A stretch of 64,000 nucleotides of DNA, from positions 1-64,000 of the forward strand of contig JAYUKX010000212.1 of NCBI GenBank assembly GCA_043764095.1, read 5' to 3'. This DNA is from M3007 sp043764095 (lineage in GTDB: Bacteria > Bacteroidota > Bacteroidia > Chitinophagales > Saprospiraceae). This document shows positions 18,055 to 26,821 of this stretch, piece by piece (within the stretch, counting starts at the first letter, position 1; each line of letters begins with the position of its first letter). The notes beneath the pieces are model-generated. The model was given only the letters and a program-made list of their open reading frames with translations, was not told the origin of the DNA and did not search any database. The translations under genes and the position numbers were made by a program.

Positions 18055-21000
18055 ATGAAGCATTTATTTACCTCTTTGCTGATGCTCTGCATCGCGGGGG
18101 CTACTTCGCTTTTTGCTCAAGTTACCAACGGAACTTTGGTTGGTCTGGTTGTGGATAACGAAGGAGAAGCCCTTATTGGTGCAACTGTAGTTGCTACGCA
18201 CGTACCATCTGGTACTGTTTATGGCACAGCAACGCGCACAGATGGCCATTACACCATTCCAAATATGCGCGTGGGTGGCCCTTATTCCGTAAAAGTTACC
18301 TATACAGGTTTCAAAACATCTGAAACCACCGTTAATTCAGTTGCTTTGGGCACTAAAACGGTACGCGATTTTGTTATGGAAAACAATGCGGTAGCGATGA
18401 CTGGTATCGAAGTTGTTGCTGATGCCAGCCTGAAAACTGGTGCGGCATCTGGCGTGAATAGTGATCAAATCCGGGCATTGCCTACGATTCGTCGCTCTAT
18501 TGATGATTATACCCGTTTGAATCCATTGGCTGCGGAAGGTGGAAGTTTTGGCGGTCGCAACGACCAATTCAACAACTATTCTTTAGATGGCGCTATCTTC
18601 AACAATCCATTTGGTTTGGATGCGGCTACACCCGGTGGTCAAACAGATGCACAGCCTGTTTCTTTAGATGCTATTGAGCAAATCAACGTTTCCATAGCAC
18701 CTTATGATGTAACACAAGCTGGTTTTACTGGTGCAGCAATCAATGCTGTTACAAAATCAGGTACGAATCAATTCCACGGTACTGTATATGGCTTTGGTCG
18801 TAACAAAAACATGTATGGCGTAAAAGTAGGTGATGACAAGGCTGTTCGTGGTGATTTGCGCCAAACCCAAACAGGTTTTAGTATAGGTGGCCCATTGATT
18901 AAGAACAAATTATTCTTCTTTGCAAATGTGGAAGTAGAACGCCGCTCGGATTTGGGTTCTTATTTTGTACCCAACCGTGGTACTGGTGCAGCCAACGAGT
19001 CTCGCGTATTGGCTTCTGATATGGAACTGGTGCGCAGCCTTTTGAAATCTAAATATGGTTATGAATCCGGTGAAATTGAGAATTTCCGTCACCGTACCGA
19101 TAACCAAAAGGCATTATTGAAACTGGATTGGAACATCAATAAAAACCATTCTTTGAGCATTATGGGTAATTTTATGGATGCTGCTAAGGACAAACCAGCC
19201 CATCCATCGGCTATTGGTCGCCGCGGCCCCGATTTCTTAACCCTTCAAATGCAAAATGCAGGCTACCGCATCAATAATAAATTGTTTGGTGGTATTGCGG
19301 AGTTAAAATCTTTGTTTGGTAATCGCGCTTCCAACAAATTACAGATTGGCAGAACTGCTTTCCGCGATTCCCGCGATCCATTCTCCGATCCATTCCCAGT
19401 ATTGAATATTCACAAAGATGGCACACGTTATATCATTGCTGGTCACGAGCCATTCTCTGTTAATAACGTATTAGATCAAGATGTTTATCAGGTTACAGAT
19501 AACCTTAACCTATATTATGGCAAACACACGGTAACAGTTGGTGGCTCTTTTGAGCGTTTCAATTTCAATAACTCGTTTAACTTGACATCTTATGGTTTCC
19601 GTGTATTCAATCCAGTTGGTGTAGCGATTGATACCTTTGCGCAATGGATCAATTCTGGTGCATTAGACGGAGAAGTAGCAGCAGCAAGAGCAACTTATGC
19701 TGAAAACAACTCTAAAGATAAGTGGTCATTAGCCGAAACCAACCTCGGACAATTGGCATTTTATGGTCAGGACGAGTTTGCGGTTACTAACAAATTGACG
19801 CTTACGCTTGGTTTACGTGCAGATATGCCGTTGTATTTTGATACGCCTGAAAAAATTAGGGAGAATATTGCTCGTAAAGGTGGAGAACTTTTTGTAGATC
19901 CAAATGGCGTTTATGCACCTAAAACAGAATATTATGATGCAAATGGCGATCCTATCAAATTTGACCACACTACCCTGCCCAAACAAACACCATTGTTCTC
20001 GCCTCGTTTTGGCTTTAATTTTGATGTACTGGGTAATGGTAAAACGCAATTGCGTGGTGGAACGGGTATATTCACAGGTCGTTTTCCATTTGTTTGGATC
20101 GGCAACCAAGTGGCTAACCCAGATTTCTTCTTCTATTGCATGACGGATCCTAACTTTAAGTTCCCACAGGTATTGCGTACTAATTTTGGTGTTGACCACA
20201 AATTTGGCAAAGGCTTTGCTGGTTCACTTGATGCGATTTATACCAAAGATATCAACGCAGTAATGGTGCGTAATTACGGCTTGCGCCGTCCAACTGGCAC
20301 TTTATCTGGTGTAGGAGCGCGTCCTGTTTACTTGCCTAGCGATCGCGCGCAAGTATTTGGCCCAACCAATGCTTATGTCGTTACCAATACAAGTGTAGGG
20401 TACTCCCTTAATATTTCGCCTCAATTGACCTATACTAATGGTAATGGTTCGTACATGATTGGTTATAACTTCCTTGATGCAAAAGATGCGGCTTCGATTG
20501 ATGCAGAAATTTCTTCTGATGCTTTTGACCGTAACCCTGCTAATGTGCAGAACACCAACACGGCTATTTTACAACCATCATTGTACGGTAACCGCCATCG
20601 TTTTATTGGATCTGCGACACACCGCTTTAAATATGGTCGTTTTGGCACTACAATATCTATTTTTGGCGAGGCCGCGCGTGGTGGTCGCTTCTCCTATACT
20701 TATAGCGGTGATATTAATGGTGATGGTTCTGGTTTGAATGATTTGATCTTTATCCCAACGGATGCACAGATTGATCAAATGACCTTTAGCGGCGATGCTG
20801 CATCTGGTAGTGCGCAACGCGCTGCGTTCAAGGCGTATATTGCTCAAGACGGTTATTTAAGCGAAAACAGGGGTCAATTTGCAGAAAAATATGCTTCTTT
20901 GAGCCCTTGGTTTAGTCGTTTAGATATGCGTATTTTGCAGGATCTTAAGATTGCTGGTTCAAATAATATCCAATTGAGCATTGATATTTTGAATTTTGGC

Positions 21001-21195
21001 AATTTAGTTAATAGCAATTGGGGCGTTCGTCAGTTTGCATCTCAAACTGGTTTGCTACAGCCTGTAGCGGTAGGTTTTGATAGCAATAACGCACCAGTCT
21101 ATACTTTTGATCCATCACAAAAATCCACTTTTTTCAACGATTTTAGTTTGGCTTCGCGTTGGCAGTTACAATTGGGCTTGCGTTATAGTTTCTAA
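18055..21195 (+). CDS. Oar-like TonB-dependent outer-membrane receptor
   Basis: A 1046-residue outer-membrane protein. The signal peptide (MKHLFTSLLMLCIAGATSLFAQ) is followed by a carboxypeptidase-D-like regulatory beta-sandwich (about residues 25-105, with NGTLVGLVVDNEGEALIGAT), a TonB plug (about 110-230, with AVTKSGTNQFHGTVYGF) and a large barrel to the terminal aromatic residue (LGLRYSF). This layout matches the Oar family of receptors, known in Myxococcus and common in Bacteroidota, with poorly defined substrates. No TonB-box-containing SusD partner is next to it; the CBM9-like lipoprotein just upstream may be its partner (inference). A strong terminator follows. Confidence 0.93.
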   Translation: MKHLFTSLLMLCIAGATSLFAQVTNGTLVGLVVDNEGEALIGATVVATHVPSGTVYGTATRTDGHYTIPNMRVGGPYSVKVTYTGFKTSETTVNSVALGTKTVRDFVMENNAVAMTGIEVVADASLKTGAASGVNSDQIRALPTIRRSIDDYTRLNPLAAEGGSFGGRNDQFNNYSLDGAIFNNPFGLDAATPGGQTDAQPVSLDAIEQINVSIAPYDVTQAGFTGAAINAVTKSGTNQFHGTVYGFGRNKNMYGVKVGDDKAVRGDLRQTQTGFSIGGPLIKNKLFFFANVEVERRSDLGSYFVPNRGTGAANESRVLASDMELVRSLLKSKYGYESGEIENFRHRTDNQKALLKLDWNINKNHSLSIMGNFMDAAKDKPAHPSAIGRRGPDFLTLQMQNAGYRINNKLFGGIAELKSLFGNRASNKLQIGRTAFRDSRDPFSDPFPVLNIHKDGTRYIIAGHEPFSVNNVLDQDVYQVTDNLNLYYGKHTVTVGGSFERFNFNNSFNLTSYGFRVFNPVGVAIDTFAQWINSGALDGEVAAARATYAENNSKDKWSLAETNLGQLAFYGQDEFAVTNKLTLTLGLRADMPLYFDTPEKIRENIARKGGELFVDPNGVYAPKTEYYDANGDPIKFDHTTLPKQTPLFSPRFGFNFDVLGNGKTQLRGGTGIFTGRFPFVWIGNQVANPDFFFYCMTDPNFKFPQVLRTNFGVDHKFGKGFAGSLDAIYTKDINAVMVRNYGLRRPTGTLSGVGARPVYLPSDRAQVFGPTNAYVVTNTSVGYSLNISPQLTYTNGNGSYMIGYNFLDAKDAASIDAEISSDAFDRNPANVQNTNTAILQPSLYGNRHRFIGSATHRFKYGRFGTTISIFGEAARGGRFSYTYSGDINGDGSGLNDLIFIPTDAQIDQMTFSGDAASGSAQRAAFKAYIAQDGYLSENRGQFAEKYASLSPWFSRLDMRILQDLKIAGSNNIQLSIDILNFGNLVNSNWGVRQFASQTGLLQPVAVGFDSNNAPVYTFDPSQKSTFFNDFSLASRWQLQLGLRYSF

Positions 21196-21232
21196 TTGGT
21201 TGCTTTTCAAAAAGCATACATAGCATTATAGC

Positions 21233-21273
21233 AGCCACGACATTACCTTGTAGTAGTGTCGTGGCTTTTTTTT
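21233..21273 (+). terminator. Rho-independent terminator of the TonB receptor gene
   Basis: A 14-bp stem: AGCCACGACA (21233-21242) pairs perfectly with TGTCGTGGCT (21257-21266), extended by TTAC/GTAG with one wobble. The loop is six bases and a run of eight T follows. The next gene's promoter element begins right after the T-run. Confidence 0.9.
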
Positions 21274-21274
21274 G

Positions 21275-21282
21275 TATATTTG
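21275..21282 (+). promoter_or_regulatory. -7 element directly before the DUF3810 gene
   Basis: TATATTTG matches TAnnTTTG and ends only four bases before the ATG at 21287. If it is used, the transcript would have almost no leader. Confidence 0.4.
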
Positions 21283-21286
21283 CACC

Positions 21287-22378
21287 ATGAAAAATATTTT
21301 TTGGATTGGTTTTGCGGCGATTACGCTTGTCATACGATCTATATTTGCGGCATATCCTGAGTGGACAGAAGCATATTACTCCAATGGTATTTTCGTAGGT
21401 GTACGGTGGATACTGGATCATATTTTGGGTTGGACACCATTTCCATTTACTTATTTGCTGTTTGTGTTACTGCTGGGGATACTTGCTCGTGGGATATTCC
21501 GTTTATTTTTTGACAAAAGCAAAACGATTCGACAGCGGATTTTACTTGCTAGCGGAAATATGATTGCTTATACTTGTGGCATCATTGGTCTTTTTTACTG
21601 GTTTTGGGGTTTTAATTATAGCCGTGTTGCTTTTGAAAAACGATTTAATTTACCCGAAATCACCATTACACCAGCCATGATTCGTGCGGAGTTGGATAGC
21701 CAGACACAAGTGGTTTTAGGTATGCGGCATTTACTCCAGGCAGATACATCTTTGACGATTACCGTACCCGATCTTGAAATTGCAGCCTTAGAACGTATTG
21801 TACGTTCTGATGTGAAGCAGGGACTAGAATTGCTGTATGGTAAAAGTATGGGAGCGCCAAGAGGCCGGCAACCATTTTGGGATGGTTTTTTGATCCGTTT
21901 TGGCGCATTGGGTATATACAACCCATTTACAGGCGAATGCAATATGGATAAAGGTCTGCCAGTGTTGAGCAAACCTTACACCTTGGCACATGAATTTTGT
22001 CATGGTTACGGTATTGCGGATGAAGGTACTTGCAATTTTTTGGCTTATTACACTCTAAGAAATTCAGATAATGACCTGCTACGTTATTCAGTGGAATTGG
22101 GTTATTGGCGCGAATTAGCATCTGCATATAGCCGACTGGTACCTGCTGATTATAAGATGATTTGGCGCGGCATGCCTACCGGATTTCAAAACGACATCAT
22201 TCATATACGGGCCACGATAGACCAATACCCAGAATTTTTTGAAGCATTTAGGGTAAAGGTATATGACAACTATTTGAAGGCGCAAGGAATCCCTGAAGGC
22301 ATGAAGAATTACGGAAAAGTAGTCGAATTTGGTATAAAATGGAAGATTAAACATACCACTAATGGAGTGTTACAATAA
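21287..22378 (+). CDS. DUF3810 family membrane protein with HExxH motif
   Basis: A 363-residue protein that fits the DUF3810 family. Three membrane segments occupy about the first 120 residues (first at 3-20, second at 46-70, third at 90-110). The rest is a soluble domain containing LAHEFCHGYGIADEGTCNF, in which His235-Glu-x-x-His is a zinc-metallopeptidase motif with a following Glu as a possible third ligand. Peptidase activity is inferred from the motif only. Start ATG 21287 is preferred over an in-frame ATG 15 bases earlier, which would lie upstream of the promoter element. Confidence 0.8.
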   Translation: MKNIFWIGFAAITLVIRSIFAAYPEWTEAYYSNGIFVGVRWILDHILGWTPFPFTYLLFVLLLGILARGIFRLFFDKSKTIRQRILLASGNMIAYTCGIIGLFYWFWGFNYSRVAFEKRFNLPEITITPAMIRAELDSQTQVVLGMRHLLQADTSLTITVPDLEIAALERIVRSDVKQGLELLYGKSMGAPRGRQPFWDGFLIRFGALGIYNPFTGECNMDKGLPVLSKPYTLAHEFCHGYGIADEGTCNFLAYYTLRNSDNDLLRYSVELGYWRELASAYSRLVPADYKMIWRGMPTGFQNDIIHIRATIDQYPEFFEAFRVKVYDNYLKAQGIPEGMKNYGKVVEFGIKWKIKHTTNGVLQ

Positions 22379-22493
22379 AGCCATCCAGCCTAATTTTAAG
22401 GGCTTATTCAAAATTTTTTCTCATAAAAATTTACTTTTCCAAAATTATTTTAAAAAAAAATGAAAAAAAAAGAACAATGTTCGAAAAAGCCCT

Positions 22494-22501
22494 TACCTTT
22501 G
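22494..22501 (+). promoter_or_regulatory. -7 element of the cold-shock gene
   Basis: TACCTTTG matches the Bacteroidota -7 consensus. The start codon follows 44 bases later, so the leader is about 40 bases, shorter than the long regulated leaders of E. coli csp genes. Confidence 0.5.
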
Positions 22502-22545
22502 CAGCGGTCTTTAACGATTTTTAGAGATCAAATAATTTTTTTTAT

Positions 22546-22737
22546 ATGAATACTGGAACAGTAAAATTTTTCAACGAATCCAAAGGATTTGGATTTATCG
22601 TTGACAACTCTTCAAAGGAAGAGATTTTCGTACACGCATCTGGCTTGCAAGACAATATACGCGAAGGCGATGTTGTAACTTTTGAAGTTGAGCGTGGCAA
22701 CAAAGGAATGAATGCTGTAGATGTGAAGATTGCTTAA
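22546..22737 (+). CDS. Cold-shock domain protein (CspA family)
   Basis: A 63-residue single OB-fold nucleic-acid chaperone. Both RNA-binding motifs are clear: RNP1 KGFGFI (residues 13-18) and RNP2 IFVHAS (27-32). It opens with TGTVKFFNESKG, typical of the family. It is a monocistronic gene with its own promoter upstream and a strong terminator 34 bases downstream. Confidence 0.97.
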   Translation: MNTGTVKFFNESKGFGFIVDNSSKEEIFVHASGLQDNIREGDVVTFEVERGNKGMNAVDVKIA

Positions 22738-22770
22738 TTAGCAATCCAACTTTATTGGATAAATTTTTTG

Positions 22771-22801
22771 ACCTCCGATGACAATCATCGGAGGTTTTTT
22801 T
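22771..22801 (+). terminator. Rho-independent terminator of the cold-shock gene
   Basis: ACCTCCGATGA (22771-22781) pairs perfectly with TCATCGGAGGT (22785-22795) around a CAA loop, followed by a run of T. It also lies 12 bases past the end of the convergent DUF3667 gene and could serve both. Confidence 0.92.
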
Positions 22802-22812
22802 ATGCCTTTTAA

Positions 22813-23670
22813 TCAACTATAACTCCAAAGCGACCACAAAGTAATCAACTGTCGATACAAACTAAAAATCATAAGAAAAGCCATTGTTGAAACAAGTCCT
22901 GCTCCTACAGCACCCCATATCTTTAATCCGTAAACGCGTCTTATTGCCAATGTGCTCCAAATCAACATAAATATTAGCAAAAAAAATAAATATTCTTCAC
23001 CGATCTGTTTGAGTTTAAACCCATAAGCCAATATAATCAAACAGAAAAGATCGAACAAGATAAAAAACACTAACCAGTGCATAGCAAAAATAAGGTGCGG
23101 TACCAGCCAAGGTTGTCGTCGAAAAAACAAAAGCCAAAAGAAAGCACCCAAAAATGGAATCATAACAAATAAATAGGCTTTAGCCCTACTGGCCGCTACT
23201 TCTTTGCTAACCTTTCGAACAAATACTTCTACATCCATATTTAGTGCTGCTGCTTTTTGAGCAATGAGCGAAGGTGTATCAAAATGGAACGAATTTGCTG
23301 CCCAATTACCCGTTCGGTAGCCGTTATTCAAATCATCGGGATTTGAAAAAAAGGAGGATGATGTTGGAAAAAACAAGTAAAAAATAAGTCCTGAAATAAA
23401 AAATAATGGAATTGGTTTCACATAAGGCGTTCTTCGCCCTGCAATAAATTCAGCGGTAAGCATTCCTGGCTTTACTAAAGCGCACCAAAAAGTACGGATG
23501 ATCTTTGAATCTAAATGGAGCAAACTCTCCACAGTTTCTTTAAAAAAATGCCAAGCCGAAAAATCACGATCTGGATCTACCTGCTTTTCGCCACATTTGT
23601 AGCAGAATTTACCTTGAAGTTCGGTGCTACAATTAGCACATTGTGTTGAAGTGATTTTAGTTTGCTCCAT
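22813..23670 (-). CDS. DUF3667 domain membrane protein
   Basis: A 285-residue protein of the DUF3667 family. The N-terminus has a zinc-ribbon (CANCSTELQGKFCYKCGEKQ, residues 12-31) followed by the family core FFKETVESLLHLDSKIIRTFWCALVKPG and RTPYVKPIPLFFISGLIFYLF. Four or five membrane segments follow in the C-terminal half. Function is unknown. It begins 4 bp after the stop of the upstream gene (23675), so they form one transcription unit. Confidence 0.85.
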   Translation of the reverse strand: MEQTKITSTQCANCSTELQGKFCYKCGEKQVDPDRDFSAWHFFKETVESLLHLDSKIIRTFWCALVKPGMLTAEFIAGRRTPYVKPIPLFFISGLIFYLFFPTSSSFFSNPDDLNNGYRTGNWAANSFHFDTPSLIAQKAAALNMDVEVFVRKVSKEVAASRAKAYLFVMIPFLGAFFWLLFFRRQPWLVPHLIFAMHWLVFFILFDLFCLIILAYGFKLKQIGEEYLFFLLIFMLIWSTLAIRRVYGLKIWGAVGAGLVSTMAFLMIFSLYRQLITLWSLWSYS

Positions 23671-23674
23671 ACAA

Positions 23675-24478
23675 TCAATAGACCATTAGTTCATCTATAA
23701 AAAACCAACCGGGCGTTCCTTTGCCGTCGTGCCACTCGGGAATATGAGAAAGAGTATATATTTTTACAACTACTCGTTTTGTTTTTAGATGATTATCTAA
23801 GTCTAAAACAACGGATTGAGTAGTGCTTTCTGATACTTTTGTAGTAGCATCCAAGGCTTTAGTTGCCATCAACTTTAATGTTCCTGTGTTTGGATCGGGA
23901 AAATACACTTCAATTTTTTCGGGTAAAAATATCCACGTAGGTTGACTAATCAGCACGTGCGCCATTATAGATTTTACTTTTTGGGGCTTCGCCAAATCTA
24001 GCGTAAACATCAAAGTATCTTGCAAAAAACCCATCCATGTGGGGTTAGAATGCCCCATATCGCCTCCTTTTTGGTCAATTAATGTGCGCTCTCCCGAACC
24101 CGGATAACTCTTATGCGGCTTAGTATGTTCCACTTTAGTGATGTCCATACCTCGTTTATAGAAGCATACTTCCACCACCTCGGAGGGTAAATACCCTTGA
24201 CCAAAAACCTTGGCCTTTACTGTTGTTAAGTGATTTTTTACTACCACTGGCCGCGTGTAAATTGGATCGTTTTCGGTAGGCATTTGACCGTTTGTCGTAT
24301 AGTGGATTTGCGTATTTTTCTGTGCAAACTTGATCGTTACCATTGATTTTTTTTCAAAAAACGATGATTCGTATTGCAGAATGGGCGGCGCTAATTGGAG
24401 CAAATCTTGGGTATAAAGTGCAAAATGGCAGCACAAAAACGTGAATAGAAATAGTATTTTTTTCACAATTAAAAACAA
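23675..24478 (-). CDS. Exported beta-sandwich protein with chitobiase C-terminal-like domain
   Basis: A 267-residue protein. A signal peptide covers about residues 1-23 (VKKILFLFTFLCCHFAL). Residues about 40-110 match the chitobiase/hexosaminidase C-terminal type beta-sandwich (IHYTTNGQMPTENDPIYTRP, then VKAKVFGQGYLPSEVVEV), a domain often attached to glycosidases. The rest resembles a discoidin-like binding domain that includes the GDMGHSNPTWMGF segment. No catalytic domain is present, so a binding or scaffolding role is likely (inference). It lies between the NHL propeller and DUF3667 genes on the same strand. Confidence 0.6.
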   Translation of the reverse strand: MFLIVKKILFLFTFLCCHFALYTQDLLQLAPPILQYESSFFEKKSMVTIKFAQKNTQIHYTTNGQMPTENDPIYTRPVVVKNHLTTVKAKVFGQGYLPSEVVEVCFYKRGMDITKVEHTKPHKSYPGSGERTLIDQKGGDMGHSNPTWMGFLQDTLMFTLDLAKPQKVKSIMAHVLISQPTWIFLPEKIEVYFPDPNTGTLKLMATKALDATTKVSESTTQSVVLDLDNHLKTKRVVVKIYTLSHIPEWHDGKGTPGWFFIDELMVY

Positions 24479-24543
24479 TTTTATTTAGACTTAAATTTCG
24501 TAGCGCACACTTTGTTCTACCGCATCTTGTAGTAGGACAAAAA

Positions 24544-25572
24544 TCAATGTACCATTTCTAGTTTGTAAGGATAACATTTACCTGAATTCCATTGGGCCAC
24601 GTATAAATTTTCTTCATCGTCCACACATACATCGTGCGGATATTTGAAGGCTTTGATCGTTTGGTACATTTCATCCGGTGTATCCCCTGTATAAGTAGGT
24701 TCAGAACCCGCCAAATTGGACACTACCCTATTTTGTTGATCCAGGATCGTCACAAAACCCGATTCTTTCCATAGTCGGCTATTGGACTGCAAAACTGCTG
24801 CGTACAGATAATCTCCCTTTATTACTGGTCGGCATACCCACGCCCCTGGCAATGCAATGGTTTCCAAGTACTTACCTTCCATATCGAATCGTTTAAACGC
24901 GTTGTGTTGACGCGAAGTAACGATCAAAGATGGTTTATTTTTATCACGTGCATCAATACAAACTCCGTGCGCATTCAGTAATCCTTCTGCCCCGTCGCTG
25001 CGACCACCAAAATGACGAATATACTTTCCTTTATAGTCATATTGGATAATAAAATCCTTACCATATCCATCTGCCACATAAATATCTCCATTAGGCGCAA
25101 TCGCTGTTTCGGTAGGGATATATTCTTCCCGTTTTTCGTATTTACCCGTTTCTTTGGGGAATTCCAATTGCATCAGTACCTTACCATCAAGGGTAGTTTT
25201 TATCACTTGATGGCGGTTATTATCACAAATAAACAGCACATCTTTACCATTTTCATTAAAAAGTGTCAGGCCGTGCGCTCCCGGATATTCGGTGCCCCAA
25301 CTATCTAAGAACTTACCATTTTTGTCGTAAATCAGGACATTATTTTTGGTTTCGTTGGTGAGTAATATGATGCGACCTTTTTGGTCTTGTACCATTTCGT
25401 GGCAATCATTTACTGGGGTTCGGGATACGTCCGCTTGGCTCCATCGTTGATTAATGCGGTAACGTTTATTGTTGTGGCCGAGTATCGTTTCGTTTTTTGC
25501 CAAAACGCTTGGTATTTGCAAGGTAGCCACTAGCCCGAGGCTTGTGTTTTTGATAAAATCTCTTCTACGCAT
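24544..25572 (-). CDS. Tat-exported NHL-repeat beta-propeller protein
   Basis: A 342-residue protein. The N-terminus MRRRDFIKNTSLGLVATL is a twin-arginine signal (RRRDFIK), implying export in folded form. The body is a six-bladed NHL-type propeller, with repeated blade motifs such as NVLIYDKNGKFLDSWG, ETAIAPNGDIYVADGYG, and PHDVCVDDEENLYVAQWNSG. Related proteins include peptidyl-alpha-hydroxyglycine lyase-like folds; the enzymatic role here is not shown. The gene is 65 bp upstream of the beta-sandwich gene in the same direction. Confidence 0.8.
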   Translation of the reverse strand: MRRRDFIKNTSLGLVATLQIPSVLAKNETILGHNNKRYRINQRWSQADVSRTPVNDCHEMVQDQKGRIILLTNETKNNVLIYDKNGKFLDSWGTEYPGAHGLTLFNENGKDVLFICDNNRHQVIKTTLDGKVLMQLEFPKETGKYEKREEYIPTETAIAPNGDIYVADGYGKDFIIQYDYKGKYIRHFGGRSDGAEGLLNAHGVCIDARDKNKPSLIVTSRQHNAFKRFDMEGKYLETIALPGAWVCRPVIKGDYLYAAVLQSNSRLWKESGFVTILDQQNRVVSNLAGSEPTYTGDTPDEMYQTIKAFKYPHDVCVDDEENLYVAQWNSGKCYPYKLEMVH

Positions 25573-25610
25573 AGTTGAGGTATATTTTAAGTATAAGGTC
25601 TATATTTGAC

Positions 25611-26267
25611 TTAATTATTGATATCATTAGATTTTGCTATTAGCACCAAATCCACGCTCGTTGTACCATCTGGGTTTAGAAAATCCTTGCGTCTTACATC
25701 AATAAGATAAAAACCACTTTCCTTTAATGCAGTAGTCAAATAATCTGCTTGGTGGTAATTCATAAATATCTGATCGCCCGTACTGCCTGTTTTAAAATCC
25801 GATTTACTATTATCGTCTTCCATTGTACTCAGATACATCACTCCATTGGGTTTTAAGATGGACGAAGCATCTTTTATCAATTGTATCGCCTCCTCTTTAG
25901 ATAAATAAGGCAAACCAAATCCACAGATGATCCCATCGTATGGATGTGGCAACTGTCTGATGACCCTACAATCCATTACCAAAAACTCGGCGTTCGGGTT
26001 ATTTAATTGAGCCAATTCAATCATCTTAGGGGCTAAATCAATACCCAAAATTTTAAAATCTGGTCGTTGCTGAAGTAGATATTTTGTAATATTGCCAGGC
26101 CCGCAAGCAAGATCTAAAATATGCGCATTTTCGGTCAACACATGTGTACAGAACAAATTAAAAGTATCATTGTACAATTCAAAATCCATAAACCGATCTT
26201 GATATAGCACTGCATTCTTATCAAAAGCAGCGGCTGCTTGTTGGCTACGATCCATAGTGTGGTGCAT
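25611..26267 (-). CDS. Class I SAM-dependent methyltransferase
   Basis: A 218-residue Rossmann-fold methyltransferase. Motif I is ILDLACGPGNITKYLL (about residues 51-66), motif II is ILGIDLAPKMIELAQ, and the post-I acidic region AEFLVMDCR is clear. The substrate is unknown. A TACGTTTG box on the minus strand (26277-26284) overlaps the possible upstream TTG start, so I choose the ATG at 26267 (MHHTMDRSQQ). The ATG at 26255 is an alternative. The transcript may be nearly leaderless. Confidence 0.85.
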   Translation of the reverse strand: MHHTMDRSQQAAAAFDKNAVLYQDRFMDFELYNDTFNLFCTHVLTENAHILDLACGPGNITKYLLQQRPDFKILGIDLAPKMIELAQLNNPNAEFLVMDCRVIRQLPHPYDGIICGFGLPYLSKEEAIQLIKDASSILKPNGVMYLSTMEDDNSKSDFKTGSTGDQIFMNYHQADYLTTALKESGFYLIDVRRKDFLNPDGTTSVDLVLIAKSNDINN

Positions 26268-26358
26268 ATTTATTGGCAAACGTAAGTAAAATCATAGAAA
26301 ATCGTACAAAAAGCGATCAATTTAATTTTATTTTAGCCGACAGAAAAAAAATCTAACT

Positions 26359-26366
26359 TAATTTTG
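26359..26366 (+). promoter_or_regulatory. -7 element upstream of the YCII/ECF42 pair
   Basis: TAATTTTG matches TAnnTTTG. The YCII start codon is about 97 bases downstream. A 16-codon open frame starts seven bases after the box (see 26373-26423). Confidence 0.45.
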
Positions 26367-26372
26367 CGCATT

Positions 26373-26423
26373 ATGTCCGATTATGCTCAGCCCAATCGTC
26401 AGCGGTACGTGTTTAGTTTTTAA
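26373..26423 (+). CDS. Possible 16-codon leader peptide before the YCII gene
   Basis: ATG at 26373, seven bases after the -7 box and so close to the expected transcription start, opens a 16-codon frame (MSDYAQPNRQRYVFSF) ending in TAA at 26421-26423. It ends 40 bases before the YCII start. It could be a leaderless upstream reading frame that affects downstream translation, or chance. Confidence 0.25.
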   Translation: MSDYAQPNRQRYVFSF

Positions 26424-26463
26424 GCACATAAATTAACTTTTAACATCAAAATTTATTTAAAAA

Positions 26464-26814
26464 ATGGACAAGTACATGATGATTTTTCGCAACACCCCAA
26501 CCAGTGAAGATGCTTACCAATCTATGTCACCCGAAGAAATGCAGGCATCGCTGGCACAATGGAACGCTTGGATTGGCGGTATTGCAGCACAAGGTAAATT
26601 GATCGGATCGGAAGCGTTGGAGCATACTGGTAAAATCGTCACTGGCACTAAAAAAGTAGTAACAGATGGTCCTTATGTGGAAAGTAAGGAATTGGTAAGT
26701 GGTTACTTGATTATGCACGCGGAGAGCATGGAAGAGGCCGTTGAAAACTCAAAAGGATGCCCGATTTACGATATTGAAGGCTCGTTGGAAGTTCGGAAAA
26801 TTATGGTTTTTTAA
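26464..26814 (+). CDS. YCII-related (DGPF-type) small protein
   Basis: A 116-residue ferredoxin-like-fold protein of the YCII family. The signature DGPY motif (VVTDGPYVESKELVSGYLIM, about residues 64-83) corresponds to the DGPF motif of the group that is habitually encoded beside ECF42 sigma factors, and such a sigma factor follows directly (7 bp gap). The pairing is established in the literature on ECF42; the biochemical role of the small protein is unknown. Confidence 0.88.
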   Translation: MDKYMMIFRNTPTSEDAYQSMSPEEMQASLAQWNAWIGGIAAQGKLIGSEALEHTGKIVTGTKKVVTDGPYVESKELVSGYLIMHAESMEEAVENSKGCPIYDIEGSLEVRKIMVF

Positions 26815-26821
26815 ATATCAA

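Noticed and set aside
19813..20199. Antisense 128-codon frame in the TonB receptor gene
   Set aside because: Shadow of a well-supported gene on the other strand; no start signal, promoter or protein-like composition.
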